A DNA stretch of 64,000 bases from Bacteroidota bacterium. Lineage in GTDB: Bacteria; Bacteroidota; Bacteroidia; B-17B0; Aurantibacillaceae. Location of the stretch: positions 62,001 through 126,000 of the forward strand of contig JADJSH010000007.1 in the NCBI GenBank assembly GCA_016711805.1, in the 5' to 3' direction. Below are positions 1 to 9,663 of the stretch, in pieces. The notes below the pieces were generated by a model, which worked only from the letters and a program-made list of their open reading frames with translations, did not search any database and was not told the origin of the DNA. How positions within the stretch are numbered: the stretch's first letter is position 1; the number at the start of each line of letters is the position of its first letter. A program made the position numbers and the translations under genes.

Positions 1-132
1 TTTTTTTTATTCCACTGTATCTTTTTGCAAAGTGCGAGGTTATACTAACACAAATCTGTTTAAAACATCGCTTATGGTTTAATTTACTCGTCTCTTTCTA
101 AGGTAACTTCGTGTAATTAAAAAATAAGCTCT

Positions 133-867
133 ATGATGTCATTCATTCTTCAAATAACACCTACAGTTGCAGGAGCAATTGCAGATACAGCTGCGGCAAT
201 TCAACCAGCTGTAACAGGCATACAAACCGCTACAGAACTTCCTCCAAACGAAATATCATTATTTGAAATGGTAGCCAAAGGTGGTGTTATTATGATTCCC
301 CTAGCCATTTTATTACTAATGTCTCTTTATGTAATGGTAGAGCGTTTTTTAACAATTTCAAAAGCATCGAAGAAAAATGCCACCTTATTGGCAAGCGTGA
401 AAGATATGATTAACAGTGGCAACTTAGCGAATGCTCGTAATATGTGTAAAAGCGTCAATACACCTGAGGCTATTATGTTAGAGCAAGGTATTTCTCGTAT
501 TGGACAAAGCATGCAAGAGATTAGAGAAGCCATGGATAAAGCGGGTTCTTCTGAATTAAATCGCTTAGAAAAAAATATGAGTATTTTAAATATTACAGGT
601 CGTATTGCTCCTATGTTTGGTTTCATTGGAACTATTATTGGGGTTATTAAAATTTTCTATGATATATCTGTTGCTAAAACAGTAGAAATTGAAGTTATCT
701 CTTCTGGTTTATACCAAAAGATGATTACCTCTTGTGGAGGTTTAGTTGTAGGGGTTTTAGCTTTCGTATTTTACCATTGGTTAAATGCACGAATTGATAA
801 ACTAGCTCATCGCATGGAAGAAACACAAATCGCGTTTTTAGACATGTTAAACGAGCCTTCTAAATAA
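133..867 (+). CDS. exbB: MotA/TolQ/ExbB proton channel family protein
   Basis: Inner-membrane proton channel subunit that, with ExbD, powers TonB-dependent transport across the outer membrane. Three hydrophobic segments are visible at about residues 50-72, 158-178 and 198-218. The segment reading GRIAPMFGFIGTIIGVI (156-172) is the conserved TolQ/ExbB pore helix, and SCGGLVVGVLAF (200-211) matches the third helix. At 244 residues it is of normal family length. The N-terminal 45 residues form an extra segment typical of Bacteroidota ExbB. The ExbD gene follows after 65 bp and a TonB-like gene after that, so the three form one energy-transducing unit. Two ATGs lie together at the start; I take the first. 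Confidence in the family is high; the transported substrate is unknown. Confidence 0.93.
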   Translation: MMSFILQITPTVAGAIADTAAAIQPAVTGIQTATELPPNEISLFEMVAKGGVIMIPLAILLLMSLYVMVERFLTISKASKKNATLLASVKDMINSGNLANARNMCKSVNTPEAIMLEQGISRIGQSMQEIREAMDKAGSSELNRLEKNMSILNITGRIAPMFGFIGTIIGVIKIFYDISVAKTVEIEVISSGLYQKMITSCGGLVVGVLAFVFYHWLNARIDKLAHRMEETQIAFLDMLNEPSK

Positions 868-932
868 GTAAGGAGTTAGAAATCAGATTTTAGAAATAAA
901 TCTAACTTCTTAAATCATAAATCTTAAATAAA

Positions 933-1343
933 ATGGGATTACGTAAAAAAGCACATAGAGACGCAGAGGTAAGCACAGAGTCGTTAAACGACATCATGTT
1001 CTTCTTACTGTTGTTTTTCCTTATCTTATCAACCATGGTGAGCCCTAATGCCATTAAAGTAAACTTACCAAGCGCAAAATCTAATACACCAGTAGAGAAT
1101 AAGAAAAAACCTATTCACTTAAACGTTTCAAGCGATCGACACTATTTTGTAGAAAGTGACCCTGTAGATTTTTCGGTTTTAGAATCTGTTTTAGCTGCAA
1201 AAATTGCTGGAAATCCTGAACCAACCGTGGTATTACAAATGGATAAAGATTTGAGCATACAGGATGCCGTAGACGTGATGATTATTATTGATAAATTAAA
1301 ATGCAAAATGGTTTGGGCTACTAAACCATCTAACGGAAAATAA
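933..1343 (+). CDS. exbD: ExbD/TolR family biopolymer transport protein
   Basis: Periplasmic, single-span partner of the ExbB channel. A short cytoplasmic N-terminus is followed by one transmembrane helix at about residues 20-37. The helix starts with LNDIMFFLLLFFLI, in which Asp20 corresponds to the essential proton-relaying aspartate of ExbD. The remaining ~95 residues are the periplasmic domain, with the usual LEXVLAAKI... and VVLQMDKDLSIQDAV pattern. The length of 136 residues is standard. The gene lies between exbB and a TonB-like gene whose ATG is 3 bp past its stop, so translation is probably coupled. Family assignment is secure. Confidence 0.93.
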   Translation: MGLRKKAHRDAEVSTESLNDIMFFLLLFFLILSTMVSPNAIKVNLPSAKSNTPVENKKKPIHLNVSSDRHYFVESDPVDFSVLESVLAAKIAGNPEPTVVLQMDKDLSIQDAVDVMIIIDKLKCKMVWATKPSNGK

Positions 1344-1346
1344 ATC

Positions 1347-2201
1347 ATGGTTTTATCGCAAGCCGAAGAAAATAAAAATAGACTGATATCAATAGGAATT
1401 TCCTTATTGATATTTGCTCTATTATTATTATTTCTTATTTTTTATATCATCGTTACTCCCAATCCTCCTTTCCCTGAAGCGCCAGGTGGTGGTGGTGGTA
1501 TTGAATTTAATATCGGTAATTTTAATGAAGGTACTGGAAATGTAGAAAATAATGGCATTGGTGACGCTGTTAAGGTTGTAGAAAGCACAGAAGTAACTCC
1601 TACTCCACCAACTAATAGTGCTGAAGAAATTGTGACTTCTGAAAATGGCGTTGATATTAATGTCACCAAAACAGAAACAAAAGCTAACACCACTAATCAA
1701 ACTGTTGTAATTCCTGTTCAACCAAAAGTTAAAACAGCTGCTGAATTATTGAAAGAAAAATTCGAAAAAAATAAAGGCAATAACGGTGGTGGCGGTGATG
1801 GCAATAGCGGACATGCTGGTAACGATGGACGACCAGACGGAAATCCAAATACACATGGCAATGGAGGAACTGGTGGTGGCGAAGGCGGCGGCGATGGTCC
1901 TGGAAAAGGACCAGGCAAAGGTCCTGGTAATGGAGGTTATGGATTTAGTTTATCAGGTAGAAGCATTATGACACCTCCAGTATTATCAAAAGACACCAAA
2001 GAGGAAGGCAAAGTAGTCGTAGAAATTACAGTAGATAAAAATGGCAAGGTTATAAAAGCTGACCCTAACGGACGTGGAACAACCACCAGCAGCCCAATGT
2101 TAAAAGCAAAAGCAAGGCAAGCGGCTTTGGCAACACAATTTAATGTAAGCGGTGAGTTTGAAGAACAAAAAGGAACCATTACTATTATTTTTAGTTTTTA
2201 A
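1347..2201 (+). CDS. TonB-like energy transducer with Gly-rich linker
   Basis: Probable TonB protein of the adjacent ExbB-ExbD motor. It has one N-terminal membrane anchor at about residues 12-34 (ISIGISLLIFALLLLFLIFY). A long low-complexity periplasmic linker follows, with Thr/Val-rich and then Gly/Asn/Asp/Lys-rich stretches around residues 145-197, including repeated GPGK units. The C-terminal ~85 residues (GRSIMTPPV... to FSF) resemble a TonB_C fold, with a VVVEITVDKNGKV strand pair and a final beta strand. The linker is Gly-rich rather than the Pro/Lys-rich linker of classical TonB. Only 3 bp separate it from exbD. An antisense proline-rich reading frame here is a shadow of the Gly codons. 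Confidence 0.82.
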   Translation: MVLSQAEENKNRLISIGISLLIFALLLLFLIFYIIVTPNPPFPEAPGGGGGIEFNIGNFNEGTGNVENNGIGDAVKVVESTEVTPTPPTNSAEEIVTSENGVDINVTKTETKANTTNQTVVIPVQPKVKTAAELLKEKFEKNKGNNGGGGDGNSGHAGNDGRPDGNPNTHGNGGTGGGEGGGDGPGKGPGKGPGNGGYGFSLSGRSIMTPPVLSKDTKEEGKVVVEITVDKNGKVIKADPNGRGTTTSSPMLKAKARQAALATQFNVSGEFEEQKGTITIIFSF

Positions 2202-2251
2202 AATTCTATGCGTTTTTCTCTAAGTCATAAATTCTTAATACTTAAAGATGT

Positions 2252-3538
2252 ATGACCTACCAACAAACACTCGATTACTTATTTACAAAACTTCCCATGT
2301 ACCAACGTGTTGGTGCAGCAGCTTATAAAGCCGATTTAAATAATACCATTGCTATTTGCAAAGCACTAGGTAATCCTGAAAAAAAAATAAAATGTGTACA
2401 CGTAGCAGGCACTAATGGTAAAGGTTCTTCATCGCACATGTTAGCAGCTATTTTACAACAAGCTGGTTACAAAACAGGTTTATACACATCGCCACATTTA
2501 GTAGATTTTAGAGAACGTATTAAAATTAATGGGAAGGAAATTCCTAAAACCGAAGTCGTAAAATTTGTAGAAGAACACAAAACAATTTTTGAAAGTATTG
2601 AGCCTTCGTTTTTTGAATGGACAGTTGGATTAGCTTTTGATTACTTTGCTAAACAAGAGGTTGATGTCGCTATTATAGAAGTTGGGCTTGGCGGAAGATT
2701 AGATTCAACTAATGTAATCAATCCAGTAGCATGTTTAATTACCAACATTGGCTTTGATCACATGAATTTATTGGGAAATACCTTGCCATTAATCGCTCAA
2801 GAAAAAGCTGGCATTATAAAATCAAGAGTTCCAGTTACGATTAGTCAAACACAGTTAGAAGTCATATCTGTATTTAATAACAAAGCAAAAGAGCTAAAGG
2901 CTCCAATTGAGTTTGCTGACAAAAACTATAAAGTAATTTCAGCTTCTCACCAAAATCATTTTCTATCACTTGAATTACTTCATAAAAAAACAAACACCAA
3001 GCAAACTTACAATCTTGATTTACAGGGGAGCTATCAAATAAAAAATGTGATGGGTGTTTTAAACACTATAGAAATTTTAAAAGAAGAAGGATTTTTAATT
3101 GAAGACGAAGTAATTCATAAAGCCTTAAGTCAAGTTCAAAAAATTACTGGCTTGCAAGGTAGATGGCAAATTATACAAAATAAACCTTTAGTTATTGCTG
3201 ATACTGGGCATAATCAAGACGGCATCAAAGAAGTGTTAGAAAATTTAAAACGTTACGATTTTAAAAAACTTCACTTTGTATTGGGTGTTGTAAATGATAA
3301 AGATATTTCTAGCATTTTAAAAATGCTTCCAAAAGATGCTACCTACTATTTTTGCAAAGCATCCATTCCAAGAGCGCTAGATGAGAAAGAACTAAGTATA
3401 CAAGCAAAAAAAGAAGGTTTATCTGGCAAAACTTTTAAAACAGTAGAAGAGGGCTTGATTGCAGCTAAAAAACAAGCTAAGACGAACGATTTAGTTTTTG
3501 TAGGTGGGAGTACGTTCACTGTAGCGGACATTCTTTAA
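2252..3538 (+). CDS. folC: Bifunctional folylpolyglutamate synthase / dihydrofolate synthase
   Basis: Mur-ligase-like ATP-dependent enzyme that adds glutamate to dihydropteroate and to folates in the cytoplasm. The ATP-binding P-loop AGTNGKGSSS is at residues 52-61. The Mur-ligase region with VAIIEVGLGGRLDSTNV follows at about 136-152, and NIGFDHMNLLGNTLPLIAQEKAGIIK at about 165-190 carries the conserved FolC LGxTxxxIAxEKAGI motif. The C-terminal domain shows IADTGHNQDGI. The 428-residue length is normal. It starts about 50 bp after the tonB-like gene, so it may be read with it, and it ends at a strong hairpin terminator. Identification is secure. Confidence 0.96.
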   Translation: MTYQQTLDYLFTKLPMYQRVGAAAYKADLNNTIAICKALGNPEKKIKCVHVAGTNGKGSSSHMLAAILQQAGYKTGLYTSPHLVDFRERIKINGKEIPKTEVVKFVEEHKTIFESIEPSFFEWTVGLAFDYFAKQEVDVAIIEVGLGGRLDSTNVINPVACLITNIGFDHMNLLGNTLPLIAQEKAGIIKSRVPVTISQTQLEVISVFNNKAKELKAPIEFADKNYKVISASHQNHFLSLELLHKKTNTKQTYNLDLQGSYQIKNVMGVLNTIEILKEEGFLIEDEVIHKALSQVQKITGLQGRWQIIQNKPLVIADTGHNQDGIKEVLENLKRYDFKKLHFVLGVVNDKDISSILKMLPKDATYYFCKASIPRALDEKELSIQAKKEGLSGKTFKTVEEGLIAAKKQAKTNDLVFVGGSTFTVADIL

Positions 3539-3552
3539 AAAGTATCCTCAAT

Positions 3553-3587
3553 AAAAAAGCCATCCGTAGTGGTCGGATGGCTTTTTT
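3553..3587 (+). terminator. Rho-independent terminator after folC (bidirectional)
   Basis: A 14-bp perfect inverted repeat, AAAAAAGCCATCCG and CGGATGGCTTTTTT, encloses a 7-nt loop. The T-tract on one side and A-tract on the other let it end both folC and the convergent minus-strand T9SS gene. Confidence 0.9.
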
Positions 3588-3609
3588 GGGTTTTAGTTTA
3601 ATGTTATTT

Positions 3610-6600
3610 CTATTGGAATACGCTTATGGTACCTTGTTTATCGTACTGCACACCATCTAAACCTGTAGCAGTAAGGATGTAAAAATAAGTCCCATCTGTT
3701 ACCGTTTTTCCCGATTTATTTTTTCCATCCCATCTAATGTTTCCTGTATCTGTTGATTCAAACATTTTTAAGCCCCAACGATCGAAGATTGTAATGGTAA
3801 TTTGTCCCATGTTAACGGCATTAAATGTAAACACATCATTTTTACCATCACCATTTGGAGTAAATACATTCGGCACTTCAAATAAAGAAATAATATCCAC
3901 TTTAATATATCTCATCGCTGTGTCTTTACAGAATCCATTTGTAGCAGTTAAAATAACAGGGAAATTTCCTTGAGTATTATAAAGATGATTTACAACGGTA
4001 TCATTTGAATTTAAACTATTACCATCTCCAAAACTCCAAGAATAAGTTGTTCCAACTGGGTTAAATCCAAAAATACTTGTGTTTGTAAATGTAACAGGTA
4101 GTGGCATTAATCCTTGGTATGTGTCAGCTACAAATGAAGCATTAATGGATTGCATACTAATTGCTTGGGTAGCTGTTGCCGTGCATCCATTAGCCGTATT
4201 TAGTGCCACAACTGTATAATTATCAGGCGATGTCACAGGGAATGACGTTCCAGTAAAAGTGGTTGAGCTAGGTGTCCAACTATAAACATATGGACCTCCA
4301 ACCGAACTATTTGCTGTTAAAGTTTCAGAACCGGTTGCGCATGTAATTAATGTGGATGATGCATTAATATTAACATTAGCAACTGTATTCGAACTTACCG
4401 AAATAACTGATTGACTTGTACAGCCTAAACTATTAGTTGCAATTGCTGTATAAGAACCACTTGCTGTAATTGGCAGTGGATTTGTTGTTACAGTAGATGT
4501 TCCATTATTCCAGCTAATTAATACACTTGGAGTAGAAGAAGCATTAGCGCTAATAGTTGTGTAGAGCACGTTAATAAATTACTACTAGGCGAGGTTAACA
4601 CGTTAATTGTAGGAATAGATGTTGGAACGGTATAGGTTTGTAAACACCCATTATTAGGGTTAAACGCTGTTAATGTATAAACTCCAATTGCAGCTGATGT
4701 TGCTGGATTCCCGATGGATGTTGTTGGCGTAAACGGTGTAATCCAATCTAACTCAATACTTGGTGTTGATGTTGCGGTTAAAGATATGGTGTTAGCGCTA
4801 CCGCAAACTACAGTATAATCAGCTGCAGGTATAATAGTATTTGTTGTTACAACAACGGTTCCAGATACAGAACAAGTACTAACAGTATTTAAAGCAACAT
4901 ACGAATAAGTTCCTGCAGCAGTAGCAGTTACAACAGTTGTTGTTCCAGAAATAATTCCCGAAGGACCACTCCAAGATGTACTAGTATTTGTATTTGTTGG
5001 AGCAAAAGTTAAAGTAGTGCTTGGCGAAGCGCATGTAATTAATAACGAAGGATTATTACTTAAAGTATATAGCGGAGCGCCTGAAAACGGGTTAACTGAG
5101 AAAGTAGTTAAAGCTGTACATCCTGCATCATCAGTAACAGATACTGTGTAATTTGAAGCTGGCGGTAAATTAGAGTTTACCGTATTTGTTGGAGCAGCAA
5201 CTGTTGGCGACCAAGAATACGTGTATGGAGCCGTACCATTTGCAACACTTACGGTTGCACTTCCTACTGGTGATGCACAGCTAGGCTGAGTCAACGTAGA
5301 AGTTAAAACAGGTAAGTTTAATGACCCAACAATATTTATACTACCAGTTAATGAGCAAGTACTCACTGTATTAATTGTTGTATAAGTATACACTCCTGGC
5401 GCAGTAACCACTACATTAGTTCCAGTTATTGTTCCAGAAGGCCCTTGCCATTGATTAGCAGTGCTTGTATTTGTTGGCGCAAAAGTAATTGTTGTACTAG
5501 GTGAAGAACAACTTAAGCTATAACTAGGACTCACATTTAATGTATAAGCTGGAGCTGGCGGGTATGGATCTACTGAGAAAGTTGTAGTACCAATACATCC
5601 ATTATCGTCTTCTGCAGAAACTGTGTAAGTAGTTCCTGGAGGTAAATTCGCATTCACAGATGAAGATGGTGCTGCCGGCGTCCAAGAAAAAGTATATGGT
5701 CCAGTTCCTCCATTAACAGTAATAGAAGCAGTACCTGCTGGTAAAGCACATATTGGCTGAGTTAATGATGCTGTGACTGTTGGATTTGGTGCAGAGTTAA
5801 ACGTCGAATATAATACTGGACTGAATGAACAGGTTGTACCTGCAATTCCTAAGGTAACTGAGTAAGTTCCATTGGAGTTTGTATTTACACACTGACTTGT
5901 TTGTCCCGCAACACCTGGCCCTGTCCAACTATAAGTAAAACCAGGAGGTGCACATAATGTATTAGTTGTAGCTGCACCACAAAAGGAGTTATTTGTTTGT
6001 CCAATTGGAATATCTGTACCATTTAAATTTAATGTCATAGGGCTACAAGATGCATCTATGTATGCATAACCTCCATGTGCTCCTTGAGAAGCAACACAAC
6101 CCGCAACCGTAAATTCTAAGTTCACACATTGACCAATATAAGATGTTAAATCAAAAGCAGCAGTTGTCCAATCTTTATAAGCCCAACTACCAGAAGTAAT
6201 AAAAGAAGGATCTCCACTTGAACAAGAAGAACCAATAGCAGTTACATTATATTGACCACATGGAATAGGATTTCCGGAACAATCTTTAAAAGAAACATTA
6301 AAAAATGGCTGTTCAGAACAACTATGCGGTGCTTTGTTTAACAATACAGCATACTTGTAAATGAAAACTGAGTTTGCAGGAGTTACCGTAAAACTTTGAG
6401 ATAAACGGTAAGATGTACCTCCACTAGAAACACCAGTTGGCCCTAAACGGCAAGTAAAATTCCCTCCTCCAGGAGGAACTCTTTGGATAGCTGGTACATT
6501 TGGATCGGTTCCAGCCGTTACAATAACAGCTTGAGATGTTGTGTTTGGGCAACAACCCGCCATAGTTAATGAATTATTATTTGGTCCTTGTGTAGCTGTC

Positions 6601-6947
6601 CAGCCTGCTATGGTACCTGTTTCAAAATCTGGATTAGAACAAGGTCCTTGAACTTCAGGTAAAGGAGCTGTTTTTGAAAAACCATATTTAAAATCAATAA
6701 AATTTCTCTTTAATACCGCAACAATACGCTCTTGACGCCATGCTTGATCTGTACTCATTTTAGCTTGTTGCCATGCAGCATCTTCATTAAATCCTCTTAA
6801 AGAATCTTTATCAAAGTCTAATGGCAGATAAAAATTATCAATATGCTCATGATTATGCTCATTTGTAATTTGAGGCTGTTGAGCTTTTAAAGTAAAGACG
6901 CTGCTTATAAATAAAGCAACTAATAATTTTGTAGAGTTCATCTTCAT
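3610..6947 (-). pseudogene. Giant T9SS type B-sorted surface protein, split by a frameshift
   Basis: Two adjoining reading frames (4518-6947 and 3610-~4569) make one gene. The upstream frame has a signal peptide (residues 1-22, ending in LKAQ), a carbohydrate-binding-like N-terminal region, and two ~155-residue SprB-like repeats at about 393-541 and 550-701. The downstream frame has further repeats, a PKD domain (YSWSFGDGNSLNSND) and a C-terminal gliding-motility/CHU_C type B sorting domain beginning VPNVFTPNGDGKNDVF. The break is at ACACA on the minus strand (4558-4562). Removing one CA restores SNLLTCSTTISANASS and a protein of about 1,111 residues. The apparent start of the downstream frame is an internal GTG, not a real start. 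The protein would be exported by T9SS and placed on the cell surface. It may be a true mutation or an assembly error. Confidence 0.85.
4845..5771 (-). repeat. Two tandem ~470-bp SprB-like coding repeats
   Basis: Within the large T9SS gene, residues about 393-541 and 550-701 are near copies. Both begin LTQP(I/S)CA.P.G.A, continue with G(T)GPYTFSW/GTAPYTYSW, NLPP...YTVS, DD.GC, SP(S)TT.TFAPTNT and NTVSTCS. The repeat unit is about 155 residues. Such tandem repeats are known from SprB-type gliding adhesins; copy number can vary and can be misassembled. Confidence 0.75.
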
Positions 6948-7122
6948 ACTGTTTTTATAAAGTTTTAATTTTCATTCCATTCAAGAAAACTAAAATGATT
7001 TGAATGATAAATATATAAAAAGCTTACTAGGATTACAATAATATCTGATTAATAGATTCAAACCGTCTAAAAAATTAAAAACTAAAAAAATTAGATACTA
7101 TGTATTCGTTAAAACCAAAGAA

Positions 7123-8139
7123 CTAGGCCCAAACTTTAGTTCCTTCACTGCAGTTTTTACATATATCTATTTCTTGGCGAGATTTTAAAATTGACTGCCT
7201 AAAGCCAAGATATTTATAAGATTTCCATAACTCCTTAAATGATTGCGTTTTTAAATCACCTAATTGATGTTTAGCGTCTTTATCAAAACAACAAGGTACC
7301 ACTGCTCCATCCCAAGTAACTACACAACTACTCCACATACGCCAACATTGATTTAGCAATTTATTTTTTATAGAATAGGTACCATTCGCATTTTTTTTAT
7401 AGCGACTATATTTAATATTATCTGGGATCAATGGATTGCCTTTTTCAAAATCATACACCTGTGCCGTTTTAAAAACTACTTCATCAACGCCTAAATCATG
7501 CGCCAATTTTTTAACATCTTCCAACTGATGTTCATTTGGTTTTACCACCAAAAACTGGAAGACTATATGTGGCGTATTAGATTTTAATTCTCGTTTTGCT
7601 TCAATAATATTCTTAGTCCCTTCAATCACTTTTTGTAATTGTCCGCCAATACGGTATTGTTCATAGGTTTCTTGAGTGGTGCCATCAATCGAAATAATTA
7701 AACGATCCAATTTACTTTCAACCGTTTTTTTAGCCTGATCTTTATTGAGATAATGTGCATTGGTAGATGTAGATGTATAAATTCCTTTATCAGATGCATA
7801 TCTCACCATATCCAAAAAATTAGGATTCAAATACGGCTCACCCTGAAAATAAAAAGTCAAATAAATTAATTCTTGATACACTTCATCAATTGTTTTTTTG
7901 AAAAATGATGGTTCCAACATGCCGATTGGCCTTGTAAATTGGCGTAATCCGCTAGGACATTCGGGGCAACGCAAATTACAACTCGTTGTAGGTTCAATAG
8001 CCATACTAATAGGAAAACCAATAGACAATGACTTTTTTGTGCTTTTTGAAACATGATAGCTTGCCCATACTTTAAACGCATTGAATAGCTTTTTAAAGCT
8101 GAGTTTTCTCAGTAATTGTATGTTATTGGACAAAGACAC
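7123..8139 (-). CDS. Radical SAM protein with C-terminal SPASM-like domain
   Basis: S-adenosylmethionine radical enzyme with an auxiliary iron-sulphur domain. The core cluster motif CNLRCPEC is at residues 54-61 (CxxxCxxC). The TIM-barrel region follows, including SIDGTTQETYEQYRIGG (~150-166). The C-terminal third holds further cysteines in the order CWRMWSSC, GAVVPCCFD and CKNC, as in SPASM/Twitch domains that bind additional 4Fe-4S clusters. The DxxxxxPCC pattern is typical of SPASM proteins acting in peptide, sugar or lipid modification. The 338-residue length fits. Neighbours (a surface protein downstream and kynU divergently upstream) do not reveal the substrate. A TATCTTTG box lies only 5 bp before the ATG. 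Confidence 0.88.
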   Translation of the reverse strand: MSLSNNIQLLRKLSFKKLFNAFKVWASYHVSKSTKKSLSIGFPISMAIEPTTSCNLRCPECPSGLRQFTRPIGMLEPSFFKKTIDEVYQELIYLTFYFQGEPYLNPNFLDMVRYASDKGIYTSTSTNAHYLNKDQAKKTVESKLDRLIISIDGTTQETYEQYRIGGQLQKVIEGTKNIIEAKRELKSNTPHIVFQFLVVKPNEHQLEDVKKLAHDLGVDEVVFKTAQVYDFEKGNPLIPDNIKYSRYKKNANGTYSIKNKLLNQCWRMWSSCVVTWDGAVVPCCFDKDAKHQLGDLKTQSFKELWKSYKYLGFRQSILKSRQEIDICKNCSEGTKVWA

Positions 8140-8144
8140 TATTT

Positions 8145-8152
8145 CAAAGATA
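8145..8152 (-). promoter_or_regulatory. TATCTTTG -7 box before radical SAM gene
   Basis: On the minus strand this reads TATCTTTG, a perfect TAnnTTTG Bacteroidota -7 element. The ATG of the radical SAM gene begins only 5 nt further on, so the mRNA would be nearly leaderless. No clear -33 TTTG was found at the right distance. Confidence 0.4.
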
Positions 8153-8201
8153 AAGATTATAATTTATTATTAAATTTAACCTGTTTTTATTACAACCACT
8201 T

Positions 8202-9467
8202 ATGACAAATTTTACTAATAGCCTCGAATTTGCTAAACAACTAGATTCTCAAGATTCATTACGTTTATATAGAAATAAATTTCATATCCCTCAACACGAA
8301 GGGCATGATATGGTTTATTTTACTGGTAACTCATTAGGTTTACAACCAAAAACAACTAAAGATTATTTACAACAAGAACTAAACGATTGGGCTACTTATG
8401 GTGTAGAAGGGCACTTTTTAGCCAAAAATCCATGGTTAAGCTATCACGAAATTTTAACGGATAAAACCGCTAAAATAGTTGGCGCATTGCCTTCTGAAGT
8501 TGTGGTGATGAATCAATTAACAGTGAACTTACATTTGTTAATGGTATCATTTTATCGACCAACAAAACAACGTTACAAAATTTTATGTGAAGCAAAAGCA
8601 TTTCCAAGTGATCAATACGCTTTACAATCCCAAGTTAAATTTCACGGATTTAGTATTGATGATGCGCTAATTGAAATTGCGCCGCGCGAAGGAGAATACG
8701 AAGTTCGTCACGAAGATATTTATAAAGCTATTGAAGGTAATAAAGATACACTAGCACTTATTATGATTGGTGGCGTGAATTATTTCAGCGGACAAGTATT
8801 TGACATGAAAGCCATTGTGGAAGCAGGACATAAAGTTGGGGCTATTGTTGGCTTTGATTTAGCTCACGGTGCTGGGAATTTAAAATTACACTTACATGAT
8901 TGGAATGTAGACTTTGCCGCTTGGTGTTCTTACAAATATTTAAATGGTGGTCCTGGTTGTGTGGCAGGCGCATTTGTTCACGAACAACATCATAAAAATA
9001 CCGACATGCCTTTATTCGCAGGATGGTGGGGACATGATAAAGCAACCCGTTTTAAAATGGATAGAGAATTTGTTCCTATTCAATCGGTTGAACGTTGGCA
9101 ATTAAGTAATGCACCCATTTTATCAATGGCTGCCTACAAAGCATCTTTAGATATATTTGATGAAGTTGGTATGGATAAGCTGAACGAAAAAAGCAAAGTG
9201 TTAACGGAGTATTTAGAATTTGTGGTTGGAGAGATCAATAAACAAAAAAATAATTGCTTAGAAATCATTACCCCTAAAGCCAACAGAGGTTGCCAAATTA
9301 GTATTGTGGCTCATGGACAAGGAAAAGCATTATACAACAAATTAATTGAAAATGGCGTAATTCCAGATTGGAGAGAGCCAAATGTGATTCGTTGTGCACC
9401 TGTTCCAATGTATAATTCGTTCGAAGATATTTATAGATTTGGTGAAATTTTAACCAGATTATTGTAG
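8202..9467 (+). CDS. kynU: Kynureninase
   Basis: PLP-dependent enzyme that splits L-kynurenine (or 3-hydroxykynurenine) into anthranilate (or 3-hydroxyanthranilate) and alanine, in tryptophan breakdown or NAD synthesis. Diagnostic features are YFTGNSLGLQPK at residues 39-50, FDLAHGAGN at 218-226 (PLP-binding Asp), and CSYKYLNGGPGC at 242-253, where Lys245 should form the Schiff base. The C-terminal region has DWREPNVIRCAPVPMYNS. The 421-residue length is typical. No other kynurenine-pathway gene is nearby; it stands alone, transcribed away from the radical SAM gene and ending just before the histidine operon leader. Confidence 0.96.
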   Translation: MTNFTNSLEFAKQLDSQDSLRLYRNKFHIPQHEGHDMVYFTGNSLGLQPKTTKDYLQQELNDWATYGVEGHFLAKNPWLSYHEILTDKTAKIVGALPSEVVVMNQLTVNLHLLMVSFYRPTKQRYKILCEAKAFPSDQYALQSQVKFHGFSIDDALIEIAPREGEYEVRHEDIYKAIEGNKDTLALIMIGGVNYFSGQVFDMKAIVEAGHKVGAIVGFDLAHGAGNLKLHLHDWNVDFAAWCSYKYLNGGPGCVAGAFVHEQHHKNTDMPLFAGWWGHDKATRFKMDREFVPIQSVERWQLSNAPILSMAAYKASLDIFDEVGMDKLNEKSKVLTEYLEFVVGEINKQKNNCLEIITPKANRGCQISIVAHGQGKALYNKLIENGVIPDWREPNVIRCAPVPMYNSFEDIYRFGEILTRLL

Positions 9468-9519
9468 ACCTCTAAAACATCAATAAAATAAGGAAAACTT
9501 AAAATAATTTAAAAAATAG

Positions 9520-9551
9520 TTGTTTGATTCATTTTTTTTAAATTACATTTG
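9520..9551 (+). promoter_or_regulatory. his operon promoter (Bacteroidota type)
   Basis: A perfect -7 element TACATTTG (TAnnTTTG) lies at 9544-9551. Candidate -33 elements are TTG at 9520-9522 (21-nt spacer) or TTTG at 9523-9526 (17-nt spacer). Transcription would start only a few nucleotides before the leader-peptide ATG at 9562. Confidence 0.7.
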
Positions 9552-9561
9552 TCCGAACAAA

Positions 9562-9639
9562 ATGAAAAATTTTAATCAAATACATCATCATCATTTTTAT
9601 GCTGCACAGGTAAGTGTAGGTGCTGATGCTATTTTGTAA
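9562..9639 (+). CDS. hisL: Histidine operon leader peptide (25 aa, four consecutive His)
   Basis: A 25-codon frame reads MKNFNQIHHHHFYAAQVSVG and then ADAIL. Its four consecutive CAT codons at 9583-9594 are the hallmark of a histidine-sensing leader peptide. It lies 10 nt after a perfect -7 box and is followed 24 nt later by an intrinsic terminator hairpin ahead of hisG. Inferred mechanism: when charged tRNA-His is scarce the ribosome stalls on the His codons, exposing GGTAAG (9609-9614) to pair with CTTACC (9669-9674) in the terminator's 5' arm, so transcription continues into the operon. The complementarity is visible; the mechanism follows the known his attenuation model. It is unusually short of 5' UTR. 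Confidence 0.85.
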   Translation: MKNFNQIHHHHFYAAQVSVGADAIL

Positions 9640-9663
9640 TTTATATAAATACTATCATTATCT

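Noticed and set aside
1..132. Possible promoter TAACTTCG at 104-111 for exbB
   Set aside because: It differs from TAnnTTTG at a conserved position and has no -33 element, so I did not annotate it.
1718..1918. Proline-rich antisense frame over the tonB-like gene
   Set aside because: It is the mirror of the Gly-rich linker codons and has no other support.
4845..5771. Possible CRISPR-like or non-coding tandem repeat
   Set aside because: The repeats are in frame, about 465 bp long, and encode SprB-like protein modules, not spacer-repeat arrays.
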